Positions 33,410-41,582 of a stretch of DNA of 64,000 bases are shown one piece after another. Source of the stretch: Bradyrhizobium hereditatis (GTDB lineage: Bacteria > Pseudomonadota > Alphaproteobacteria > Rhizobiales > Xanthobacteraceae). The position numbers and the translations under genes were made by a program. The notes under the pieces are model-generated. The model had not been told where the DNA came from, did no database searches, and was given only the letters and a program-made list of their open reading frames with translations. Every line of letters starts with the position of its first letter. Positions within the stretch are counted from its first letter, which is position 1. The stretch covers positions 62,001 through 126,000 of the forward strand of contig NZ_JAGKJK010000015.1 of NCBI RefSeq assembly GCF_020329435.1. Reading direction: 5' to 3'.

Positions 33410-33853
33410 ATGCGATATTGGGCACACTTCAGATGGGCCGCTACCGTAGTGCTGCTGGTTGCGGTTTCCTCAACTAGGGCGCCGGCGCTGGACCTGCCAA
33501 GCCCTTTTGTCCAGGAAGTCCTGATCAAGAGCATTCTCGTGACGCTGAACGATGCGGTGGCCTCGGATAATTTCACCGTGTTCCACGCCAAGATTTCAAA
33601 GCCGTTCCGCGATCAGTTTCCTCCGGAGAAGCTGCGCGCCGTCTTCAAGGACCTGGTCGAGAAGCACGCCGTGTTCGACGCGATCGTCGCACGGCCCGTG
33701 ATTCCGGAGGAGGACGCCAGGATCGACGAGAAAGGCGTGCTCCGTCTAAAAGGGCGTTTCGATACCACGCCGAAGAAGGTGAAGTACCAGCTCGGCTTCA
33801 TTCCCTCCGACGGCCAATGGAAGCTCTCTGGCGTCACCATCGATATTGAATAG
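33410..33853 (+). CDS. Small exported protein of unknown function
   Basis: 147 residues from the ATG at 33410, which has AAGGAG at ideal spacing; a longer frame to 33290 has no such signal. An N-terminal signal peptide (FRWAATVVLLVAVSSTRAPA, cleavage near APALD) is followed by about 118 mature residues with a mixed alpha/beta pattern (QVLIKSILVTLNDAVASDNF type helix and KYQLGFIPSDGQWKLSGVTI beta end). I recognise no named family. The overall shape, a helix followed by a cystatin/NTF2-like sheet, is reminiscent of small periplasmic DUF proteins. Ends 24 bases from the stop of the convergent CNNM gene. Confidence 0.75.
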   Translation: MRYWAHFRWAATVVLLVAVSSTRAPALDLPSPFVQEVLIKSILVTLNDAVASDNFTVFHAKISKPFRDQFPPEKLRAVFKDLVEKHAVFDAIVARPVIPEEDARIDEKGVLRLKGRFDTTPKKVKYQLGFIPSDGQWKLSGVTIDIE

Positions 33854-33877
33854 CTGATGCCGTTGCAGCGCTGAGGT

Positions 33878-35230
33878 TCAGAACGCTGTCCCTGCCCGCC
33901 TCGGCTTCGGATCCTCCACCTCGGACTCGCGCGGCAGCGGCGTGATCTTGAGCGCCGTGATCCGGTTACGCTCACGGCGCAGCACGCGGAAGCGAGAGCC
34001 GTGGAAGGTGAAGCTCTGGCCGCGCTCGGGGATCGAACGCGCCTCGTGAATCACCAGGCCGGCAACGGTGGTCGCCTCCTCGTCGGGCAGGTGCCAGTTC
34101 ATGGCGCGGTTGAGATCGCGGATCGGCACGGAGCCGTCGACCACCACGGAGCCGTCGGCCTGGACGCGGACGCCGGCGACCGCGACGTCGTGCTCGTCGG
34201 AGATATCGCCGACGATCTCCTCCAACACGTCTTCCAGCGTAACCATGCCTTCGACCTCGCCATACTCGTCGACGACGAGTGCGAAGTGAGTCTTGCGGCG
34301 ACGGAACGCCTTGAGCTGTTCCGACAAGGGCCGCATCTCCGGCACGAACCAGGGCGGGCGCATGATCGCCGAAACGTTGATGTGCGAGGTATCGCCGTTG
34401 GAAGCACGGATCGCGCGCAAGAGATCCTTGGCGTGCAGCACGCCGATGATGTTCTCCGGCTTGTCGCGCCACAACGGGATACGGGTGTATTCTGTGGCCA
34501 GCACCTCGCCGACCAGTTCGTCCGGCGGCAGGTCGGCATTGATCATCACCATCGCGGTGCGATGAACCATGACGTCGGATACCGCCAGGTCGCCAAAGCG
34601 GAAGACATTTTGAATGTATTCGGCCTCACCGCTTTCGATTCCGCCGTGCACGGCCGATTCTTCCACCAGCCCTTCGATCTCGGAATCGGTGAGAATTTCG
34701 TGCTGTGAGGATTCCTGTACGCCGAACATGCTCAGGATCCCGCGCGAGGCTGTATTGAGCAGCCAGTTCAGCGGATAGAACACCAGATAGGACAGGTAGA
34801 GCGGATAGGCGATCCATTGCGAAACTGGTGTCGGCTGGCGGATGGCAAACGTCTTCGGCACCTGCTCGCCGATTACGATGTGCAGCGAGGAGAACACCAA
34901 AAACCCCGCCAGGAACGACACGAAGTGCAGGGTGCGTTCCGACATGCCAAGCGGGACGAGCAGCGGCTCGAGCAGCGCCGAAACCGTGGGTTCGCCAACC
35001 CAGCCGAGACCAAGCGAGGCCATGGTGATGCCGAGTTGGCAGCAGGCCAGATAGGCCTCGATATTGCCCATCATGTTCTGCAGCAGATGCGCGCCGAAGC
35101 GGTCCTGTTCGACCATCACCTTAATGCGAAACCCGCGGCTCTTGACCAGGGCAAATTCGGCGGCCACGTAAAATGCGTTCGCGGCGAGCAAAAAGATCGC
35201 GAGCAGCAGGTTGAACGCGGTCGAACTCAT
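33878..35230 (-). CDS. CNNM/CBS-domain membrane protein (hemolysin C/CorC-like)
   Basis: 450 residues. The N-terminal DUF21/CNNM transmembrane domain (1-190; NAFYVAAEFALVKSRGFRIK, GEPTVSALLEPLLVPL, HIVIGEQVPKTFAIR) is followed by a CBS pair (about 205-335, with VVDEYGEVEGMVTLEDVLEE) and the C-terminal CorC/HlyC domain (about 350-435, GSVPIRDLNRAMNW). Relatives export magnesium or cobalt; the haemolysin name is historical. It lies downstream of aroB on the same strand (67-base gap), a standard rhizobial order (aroK-aroB-CNNM). Confidence 0.93.
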   Translation of the reverse strand: MSSTAFNLLLAIFLLAANAFYVAAEFALVKSRGFRIKVMVEQDRFGAHLLQNMMGNIEAYLACCQLGITMASLGLGWVGEPTVSALLEPLLVPLGMSERTLHFVSFLAGFLVFSSLHIVIGEQVPKTFAIRQPTPVSQWIAYPLYLSYLVFYPLNWLLNTASRGILSMFGVQESSQHEILTDSEIEGLVEESAVHGGIESGEAEYIQNVFRFGDLAVSDVMVHRTAMVMINADLPPDELVGEVLATEYTRIPLWRDKPENIIGVLHAKDLLRAIRASNGDTSHINVSAIMRPPWFVPEMRPLSEQLKAFRRRKTHFALVVDEYGEVEGMVTLEDVLEEIVGDISDEHDVAVAGVRVQADGSVVVDGSVPIRDLNRAMNWHLPDEEATTVAGLVIHEARSIPERGQSFTFHGSRFRVLRRERNRITALKITPLPRESEVEDPKPRRAGTAF

Positions 35231-35297
35231 GCATTCCTCGTGGCGGCGCCAGCCCCGCGCGGCGCCTGCGCCAAGCTGCGTCCGGACAATCCCGTTC

Positions 35298-36440
35298 TCA
35301 TCCCGTCAGCTTCTGCTGCAGGAAATCGCGCACCAGCGCCGGCTCGACATCGTTAGCGACCACCGCGCGGCCGATCGCCTGCAGCAGGATGAAGGTCAGC
35401 CTGCCGCGCTTGACCTTTTTATCCTGGGCCATCAGCGCCATCAGGGCATCGGCATCCGCCAGCCCTTCCTGGGCGAAGCCCGCGATGTCCTGCAGATGGG
35501 TCGGCAGGCCGACGGAAGCAAGGTGGTGCTCGACGCGCGCGGCGTCGGCCGCGGAGATCATGCCGAGCCTCGCCGAAAATTCTGCCGCCAGCACCATGCC
35601 GATGGCGACGCCCTCGCCGTGGAACAGGCGGTCGGAGAAGCCGGTCGCTGCTTCCAGCGCATGGCCGAAGGTGTGGCCGAGATTGAGCAGCGCGCGTTCG
35701 CCATTCTCACGCTCGTCGCGGGACACGATGGCGGCCTTGGCGCGGCAGGAGGTCGCGATCGCGTGCTCGCGTGCCGCGCCACCGGAGAATATGTCAGCAT
35801 GGTTGGCTTCGAGCCAGGTGAAGAAAGCCTGATCACCGAGCACGCCATATTTGGCGACTTCGGCATAGCCGGCACGGAACTGGCGCGGCGACAGCGTGTC
35901 GAGCACGGAGGTATCGGCGATCACGAGTACCGGCTGATGGAAGGCGCCGAGCAAATTCTTGCCCTGTGGCGAGTTGATGCCGGTCTTGCCGCCGACCGAG
36001 GAATCCACCTGCGCCAGGAGTGAGGTCGGCACCTGCACGAAATCGACGCCGCGGCGCAGGATCGCCGCCGCGAAGCCGGCGAGATCGCCGACCACGCCGC
36101 CGCCGAGCGCGATCACTAGATCGTTGCGCTCTATCTTTGCCGCAATCAGCGCCTCGGAGACCTTTTCGAGACCTGCATAGGTCTTCGATATCTCGCCTTC
36201 CTCGACGATGACGCGTGACGTCGGGATGGAAGCTTCCGCCAGCGAACGCTCGGTTGGCTCCAGCCAATGCTTGGCCACGGTGCGGTCGGTGACGATGGCG
36301 GTCCGTACGCCGGGGCGCAGCGCGGCTACGCGCTGCCCAAGCGACTGCAGCACGCCGCGGCCGATGACGATGTCATAGGCGCGGTCACCGAGCGCGACGT
36401 CGACCGTGATGGCGGAGGAATGTTTTAGGGGCGCAGTCAT
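35298..36440 (-). CDS. aroB: 3-dehydroquinate synthase
   Basis: 380 residues from the ATG at 36440. It converts DAHP to 3-dehydroquinate, step 2 of the shikimate pathway, using NAD and a divalent metal. Visible are the nucleotide-binding ALGGGVVGDLAGFAAA (111-126), QVPTSLLAQVDSSVGGKTG, AEVAKYG (about 191) and the metal/substrate LLNLGHTFGHALE (about 254). The ATG overlaps the aroK stop as ATGA, so translation is coupled. A longer frame upstream overlaps aroK and is rejected. Confidence 0.97.
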   Translation of the reverse strand: MTAPLKHSSAITVDVALGDRAYDIVIGRGVLQSLGQRVAALRPGVRTAIVTDRTVAKHWLEPTERSLAEASIPTSRVIVEEGEISKTYAGLEKVSEALIAAKIERNDLVIALGGGVVGDLAGFAAAILRRGVDFVQVPTSLLAQVDSSVGGKTGINSPQGKNLLGAFHQPVLVIADTSVLDTLSPRQFRAGYAEVAKYGVLGDQAFFTWLEANHADIFSGGAAREHAIATSCRAKAAIVSRDERENGERALLNLGHTFGHALEAATGFSDRLFHGEGVAIGMVLAAEFSARLGMISAADAARVEHHLASVGLPTHLQDIAGFAQEGLADADALMALMAQDKKVKRGRLTFILLQAIGRAVVANDVEPALVRDFLQQKLTG

Positions 36441-37072
36441 GGCGTAATGCTGATCCCGTCGGTTGTCGGCTGGGCAGAAGGGCTGCCTACGCACAGCCGG
36501 GCGCGCAGGGCATCGATACATTCGTCGACGATGCGGTCGTGCGGCACGTCGCGCGAGGCAATCGTCAGATCGGCGGTCCGATAGACCGGTTCGCGCGCTT
36601 CGAGCAGGCGGCTCACGGTCCCAACGGGATCCTCGGTCTGCAGCAGCGGCCGGTCGGCACGGCGCTTGACGCGCTTCATGATGACGTCGATGTCGGCCTT
36701 GAGCCAGAGCGAGATCGCCTTGTCGCGGATGCGACTACGGGTCTCCTCGCGCATGAAGGCGCCGCCGCCGGTGGCGATCACGGCCGGTCCGCTATCCAGG
36801 AGCCGCGCGATCACCCGCGCCTCGCCGTCCCGGAAATAGGGCTCGCCATGGGTCGCAAAGATTTCCGGGATGGTCATGCCGGCGTGAGCCACCTCGATTT
36901 CGATATCGGCGTCGAGAAATCGCAGGCCGAGCCGGGCCGCCAGCCGGCGGCCGATGGTGGACTTGCCGGCCCCCATCATGCCGACCAGCACGACCGAACG
37001 CCTTTCCAGCGCCGACGTGATGTCGGCGTCCTGGGTCGGGCTCGTGTGCGCCGGTGCGGCGGTCTCGGACAT
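36437..37072 (-). CDS. aroK: Shikimate kinase
   Basis: 211 residues from the ATG at 37072 (a TTG at 37084 is possible). It phosphorylates shikimate on the 3-hydroxyl with ATP. Walker A GMMGAGKST (31-39), the FLDADIEIE aspartate (about 55), EPYFRDGEARVI (arginine for shikimate, about 80) and VIATGGGAFM (about 97-106, GGG loop). An N-terminal extension of about 25 residues is typical of rhizobial AroK. It is the first gene of the aroK-aroB-CNNM cluster. Confidence 0.96.
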   Translation of the reverse strand: MSETAAPAHTSPTQDADITSALERRSVVLVGMMGAGKSTIGRRLAARLGLRFLDADIEIEVAHAGMTIPEIFATHGEPYFRDGEARVIARLLDSGPAVIATGGGAFMREETRSRIRDKAISLWLKADIDVIMKRVKRRADRPLLQTEDPVGTVSRLLEAREPVYRTADLTIASRDVPHDRIVDECIDALRARLCVGSPSAQPTTDGISITP

Positions 37073-37216
37073 CAAAAACCCCAAGGGTTTTGCGGGATTT
37101 GCCCGCGCTGTGACACCTATACTACCCCCTTTGACGCCGTTGCCAGAGGCTCTTGCCAGGGGAAGAGGAACATGTTGGATGATTTCATTGGTTAATTCGG
37201 CCGCCCCTGAGCCCCT

Positions 37217-37363
37217 ATGCCCAGTTTGTTCCGCTTTCTGACGGTCGTCGGCATCATCGCCGGGGTGATCTACGGCATCATCTTTGCGCTGGCGAATTTC
37301 GTCACCCCGAAGCCCCGGGAAATGACGGTGACCATCCCCGCAGACAAGTTCCTCAAGAAATAG
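37217..37363 (+). CDS. Small membrane protein of 48 residues
   Basis: Reads MPSLFRFLTVVGIIAGVIYG and continues through IIFALANFVTP to a short basic/polar tail ending PADKFLKK. One hydrophobic segment covers about residues 7-27, followed by a short periplasmic or cytoplasmic tail. It is too short for common gene-calling cut-offs, but the codon use is normal and a small protein of this type is, as I recall, conserved upstream of xerD in rhizobia. Its start is 58 bases before the xerD start; it probably shares its promoter with xerD. Function is unknown. Confidence 0.7.
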   Translation: MPSLFRFLTVVGIIAGVIYGIIFALANFVTPKPREMTVTIPADKFLKK

Positions 37364-37420
37364 CCGCTATCGTCTGATTGGTGGGAGGGCGAACTCGGGG
37401 AGAGGCTCTCGCCGACGGGG

Positions 37421-38395
37421 ATGTCGAGGGCAATGCGTTCCAATAAGACGGCCAAAGACGAGAAACTGATCAGCCTGTTCCTCGACATGCTCGCAGCGGA
37501 ACAGGGAGCGGGCGTCAACACGCTCGACGCCTATCGCCGCGACCTCACGGATCTTTCCGACTTTCTCGGCCGCAAGGGGCAAGGCTTTACCAGCGCGGGA
37601 ACAGACGTGCTGCGCGACTACCTTGCCGATCTCGATACCCGCGGCTTCAAATCCTCCAGCGTGGCGCGCCGGCTGTCGGCGATGCGGCATTTGTTCCGCT
37701 TCCTGCTGAACGAGCGTATCCGCGACGACGATCCTGCCGCGATCCTGTCCGGCCCCAAGCGCGGCCGCGGCTTGCCGAAGGTGCTGTCGATCGCCGATGT
37801 CGACCGCATGCTGACGCGGGCCAAGGAACTAACCGAAGCCGAGAGCGCCTCGCCGCAGCAGCGGCTGCGCGCGATGCGGCTCTATTGCCTTCTCGAAGTG
37901 CTTTACGCCACCGGCCTGCGCGTCTCGGAATTGGTGGCATTGCCGCTGTCGGCCGCGCGGCGCGACGCCCGCATGATCATGGTGCGCGGCAAGGGCAACA
38001 AAGAGCGCCTGGTGCCACTCAACGACGCCTCGCGGCAGGCGATGGCCGATTATCTCGCCGCAATGGAGGCGCTGCGGCCCGAGAAAAAGAAGAGCGTCAC
38101 CAGCTCGAAATGGCTGTTTCCGTCCTTCGGCGAGAGCGGCCATCTGACGCGGCAGCATTTTGCCCGCGACCTGAAGGAACTGGCGGCGGCATCCGGCCTT
38201 GCGCCGCGGCTGGTCTCACCGCACGTGCTGCGCCATGCCTTTGCCAGCCACCTTCTGCATAACGGCGCGGACCTGCGCATCGTGCAGACGCTGCTCGGGC
38301 ACACCGACATCTCGACCACGCAGATCTACACCCACGTCGTTGAGGAACGGCTGAAGAGCCTGGTGCGCGACCTGCACCCATTGGCGGAGAAGTAA
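37421..38395 (+). CDS. xerD: Tyrosine recombinase XerD
   Basis: 324 residues. Site-specific recombinase that with XerC resolves chromosome dimers at dif. The core-binding domain (1-105) and catalytic domain are intact: Arg167 (ATGLRVSEL), His268 and Arg271 (HVLRHAFASH), His294 (LLGHTDISTT) and the nucleophile Tyr303 (IYTHV). ATG at 37421 or 37433 are both possible starts; neither has an ideal Shine-Dalgarno. This is the housekeeping enzyme (neighbour of aroK and accA), not an element integrase. Confidence 0.94.
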   Translation: MSRAMRSNKTAKDEKLISLFLDMLAAEQGAGVNTLDAYRRDLTDLSDFLGRKGQGFTSAGTDVLRDYLADLDTRGFKSSSVARRLSAMRHLFRFLLNERIRDDDPAAILSGPKRGRGLPKVLSIADVDRMLTRAKELTEAESASPQQRLRAMRLYCLLEVLYATGLRVSELVALPLSAARRDARMIMVRGKGNKERLVPLNDASRQAMADYLAAMEALRPEKKKSVTSSKWLFPSFGESGHLTRQHFARDLKELAAASGLAPRLVSPHVLRHAFASHLLHNGADLRIVQTLLGHTDISTTQIYTHVVEERLKSLVRDLHPLAEK

Positions 38396-38596
38396 CTTCG
38401 TCGCAACACCCGCCTTGACTTCCGCGTCATCTCCCCCGAAACAGCCGTCTCCCGCCTCGCGGCCTTGTTTGGCGCGCTTTCGGCAAGCCGGCTCGTTCGG
38501 ACCGAGATTCGCGCTAAATCATTGAAGATGCGTGCCTTCCTGGGGCGAATCGAAAACCGCTTCGCCCGAGAATGCGTTGTTACCTATATTGTCTTG

Positions 38597-39559
38597 ATGC
38601 CGGATCAGATGCGCAGCTATCTCGACTTCGAAAAACCCGTCGCCGAACTTGAGGCCAAGGTCGATGAACTGCGCGCGCTCGCGGCGTCCGGCAGCGACAT
38701 CGGCGACGAGATTTCGCGGATCGAGGACAAGGCGCAGCAGGCGCTGGCCGACCTCTATGCCAATCTGACGCCCTGGCAGAAGACGCTGGTGGCGCGTCAT
38801 CCGCAGCGCCCGCACTTCACCGATTTCGTCGGCGCACTCATCACAGAATTCACCCCGATGGCCGGCGACCGCAAATTCGCCGACGACGAGGCATTGATGG
38901 GTGGCTTCGGCCGCTTCCGCGGCGAGAGCATCTGCGTGATCGGCCAGGAAAAGGGCGCCACCACCGACAGCCGCATCAAGCACAATTTCGGCATGGCCCG
39001 CCCCGAAGGCTACCGCAAGGCGGTACGGCTGATGGAAATGGCGGATCGTTTCGGCATTCCCGTGCTGTCGCTTGTCGATTCCGCCGGCGCCTATCCCGGC
39101 ATCGGCGCCGAGGAGCGCGGGGTCGCGGAAGCGATCGCGCGCTCGACCGATACGTGCCTCTCGCTCGGCGTGCCCAATGTCGCGATCATCACCGGCGAAG
39201 GCATGTCGGGCGGCGCCATCGCCATCACGACCGCCAATCGCGTATTGATGCTGGAGCACGCGATCTACAGCGTGATCTCGCCGGAAGCGGCCTCCTCGAT
39301 CCTATGGCGGGACGGCAGCAAGGCCCAGGAAGTCGCCACCAACATGAAGATCACGGCGCAGGACATGCTGCGATTTGGCGTGATCGACCGGATCCTCAAC
39401 GAGCCCCCGGGTGGTGCCCATCGCGACCCCGCCGCCATAATTGCCGCCACCGGCGACGCGATCGCCGAGGCGTTCAACGACTTCCGCAATCTCGATGCGG
39501 ACGCCATCCGCAAGCAGCGGCGGCAGAAATTCCTCGATATCGGCCGTAAACTCGGCTGA
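38597..39559 (+). CDS. accA: Acetyl-CoA carboxylase carboxyltransferase subunit alpha
   Basis: 320 residues from the ATG at 38597 (MPDQMRSYLDFEKPVAELEA, the family's standard opening). With AccD it transfers the carboxyl group from carboxybiotin to acetyl-CoA, the first committed step of fatty acid synthesis. Visible are GRFRGESICVIGQEKGATTD, MEMADRFGIPVLSLVDSAGA (about 151-170), GIGAEERG and GEGMSGGAIAITTANRVLML (oxyanion region). A longer frame to 38465 has no family similarity. It lies 201 bases after xerD, same strand. Confidence 0.96.
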   Translation: MPDQMRSYLDFEKPVAELEAKVDELRALAASGSDIGDEISRIEDKAQQALADLYANLTPWQKTLVARHPQRPHFTDFVGALITEFTPMAGDRKFADDEALMGGFGRFRGESICVIGQEKGATTDSRIKHNFGMARPEGYRKAVRLMEMADRFGIPVLSLVDSAGAYPGIGAEERGVAEAIARSTDTCLSLGVPNVAIITGEGMSGGAIAITTANRVLMLEHAIYSVISPEAASSILWRDGSKAQEVATNMKITAQDMLRFGVIDRILNEPPGGAHRDPAAIIAATGDAIAEAFNDFRNLDADAIRKQRRQKFLDIGRKLG

Positions 39560-39835
39560 TTGCGCATTTGCCGGCATGTTCGTCGAGGCCGGGCACCCCA
39601 GTCGTTAACGATCGGTGAACGCCTTTATTTCGGCAAATCACGGGGCCGTGGCCCTAATTAAGCCCCGTCCGCCTCTTTAAACTGCTGTTGACCATCCCTG
39701 CTGCTGCAGCCGCTGGACGGTCCCGTTCGGGTTGCGACGCAGGAGGGCAATGGCTAATATTTTAAACAATGGCTTCAGGGCATGTTCGCTATGACTTGGG
39801 GTGCGACAATGCCCGGTGGGTGTGGAGCTTAGACT

Positions 39836-41323
39836 TTGACTAATCGCTCGCTGGTTCGCGCGCTTCTCACGTCGGCTGCCCTTTTGGGCGCGGGCATATT
39901 GATGGCCGGCTGCAACAGCGACCAGATCTCGCTCGCCAACAATGCCAAGGCCAACCAGCCCGTCCCGCCCAAGCTAGTCGCCGATATGGCGGCGAAGGAC
40001 ATGGATCTGCAGTCGCCGATTCTGGTCCGGCTGTTCAAGCAGGAAGCTGAACTCGAGATCTGGAAGCAGGATCGTTCCGGCCGCTTCGCGCTCCTCAAGA
40101 CCTATCCGATCTGCCGCTGGTCGGGCGACCTCGGGCCCAAGATCCGCGAAGGCGACCGCCAGGCGCCGGAAGGCTTCTATTCGATCTCGCCGGCGCAGAT
40201 GAACCCGCAGTCGGCCTACTACCTCTCCTTCAACACCGGCTATCCCAACGCGTTCGACAAGGCGCTGGGCCGTACCGGCTCGCAGTTGATGGTGCATGGC
40301 GACTGCTCCTCGCGCGGCTGCTACGCGATGACCGACGAGCAGATGGCGGAAATCTATTCGCTAGGTCGCGAATCCTTCTTCGGCGGCCAGAAGTCGTTCC
40401 AGTTGCAGGCCTATCCGTTCCGGATGACGCCGGCCAACTTGGCCAAGCACCGCAACAATCCGAACATGCCGTTCTGGAAAATGATCAAGGAAGGCAATGA
40501 TCATTTCGAGGTGACGAAGCAGGAGCCGAAGGTCGATTTCTGCGAGAAGAAATACGTGTTCGATGCCGCCAAGCCGCCGAACGCGACGCGTGACCTGGTG
40601 TTCGATGCTGCGGCGAAGTGCCCGGCCTATGTCATCCCCGACGAAATCGCCGACGCCGTGCGCGATAAGCAGGCGACAGATCTCGCCGAGACCGCGCGAC
40701 TGATCGCCAAGGGTACGCCGGTGGCGCGGACCAACACCGGCATCGACGGCGGCATGCACCGGATATTCGCCGCGCGTGTGCCCGAAGCCAGCACCGGTCT
40801 TTCCGATCCCGGCGACGGCTCGTCTCTGTCGTTGATGGCTCGCGCCCCCGGCACCATTCCGTCCCACGTCAATCCACCGAGGGCGCCAGCCGAAAGCAAG
40901 ACACCCTCCGAAAACCTGTTGATGGGTTCGCCTGAACAGCCGAAGCTGGCCGCAGCGCCGGCTTCCGCCCCCGCCCCGACCCGCGTCGCCAATGCGGCGC
41001 CGGCGGCGCAGGACGAAGGCTTCTTCTCCAATCTTGCCCGCAAGGTCGGCCTCGGCGGCACCGCCGATGCCACCGCCAGCACGCCGCCGTCCAAGCCGAA
41101 GGCACCCGAGGCCAAGCAGCCAGCGCGTCCCGATACGTCCGCAGCGAAGGCCACGCCGCCGAAGCCGGAAGCCAAGCACGCTGCGAGCCGCCCGCCGCTG
41201 AAGCCGTCAGTGTCGGATGCAGCGGCCGCCGCTACGCCGGCTGCGAAGGATAATCAGGTCTCCGGCTCCGCACCGATCGTGTCGTCGAATTCGTTCGACA
41301 GCCGCTTCGGGGCGGTGAAGTAA
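39836..41323 (+). CDS. L,D-transpeptidase family lipoprotein (YafK-like)
   Basis: 495 residues. A lipoprotein signal ends in lipobox LMAGC with Cys26. The YkuD catalytic motif HGDCSSRGCYAM places catalytic His154 and Cys162, in the YafK-like arrangement. In Escherichia coli, relatives (DpaA) detach Braun lipoprotein from peptidoglycan, while others make 3-3 crosslinks. From about 300 the chain is a long Ala/Pro/Lys-rich disordered tail, longer than in typical relatives. The start is TTG at 39836 with GGAG upstream; no ATG fits the signal peptide. It stands alone and is convergent with secA. Confidence 0.88.
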   Translation: MTNRSLVRALLTSAALLGAGILMAGCNSDQISLANNAKANQPVPPKLVADMAAKDMDLQSPILVRLFKQEAELEIWKQDRSGRFALLKTYPICRWSGDLGPKIREGDRQAPEGFYSISPAQMNPQSAYYLSFNTGYPNAFDKALGRTGSQLMVHGDCSSRGCYAMTDEQMAEIYSLGRESFFGGQKSFQLQAYPFRMTPANLAKHRNNPNMPFWKMIKEGNDHFEVTKQEPKVDFCEKKYVFDAAKPPNATRDLVFDAAAKCPAYVIPDEIADAVRDKQATDLAETARLIAKGTPVARTNTGIDGGMHRIFAARVPEASTGLSDPGDGSSLSLMARAPGTIPSHVNPPRAPAESKTPSENLLMGSPEQPKLAAAPASAPAPTRVANAAPAAQDEGFFSNLARKVGLGGTADATASTPPSKPKAPEAKQPARPDTSAAKATPPKPEAKHAASRPPLKPSVSDAAAAATPAAKDNQVSGSAPIVSSNSFDSRFGAVK

Positions 41324-41582
41324 GGGCGCAACGGCGGCGAGCCAGCCCGCCACCAAGCCAAACCGGTATTTGGTTTCCGGTCGGCACCGCGCGAAGACGC
41401 CCCTCCACTCTGAAGCGGCTGTCAGACCTCATCCTTCGCGCGTCAAGGCGAATGGCACTAGCGGGGCCTCGTGGTTCTCCCGGCGATACGAAGCATCGTC
41501 CGGAAACGGCGCGGAGCCTGTTATCGGGCCGCGCTACGCGCGGACCCGTTGGCGCCGCCTCACCATCCGGGGTTAGCGAAGT

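Noticed and set aside
37421..38395. Tyrosine recombinase as a sign of an integrated element
   Set aside because: It lies in the normal aroK-xerD-accA housekeeping context, has XerD length and motifs, and no attachment-site repeats or cargo genes are near.
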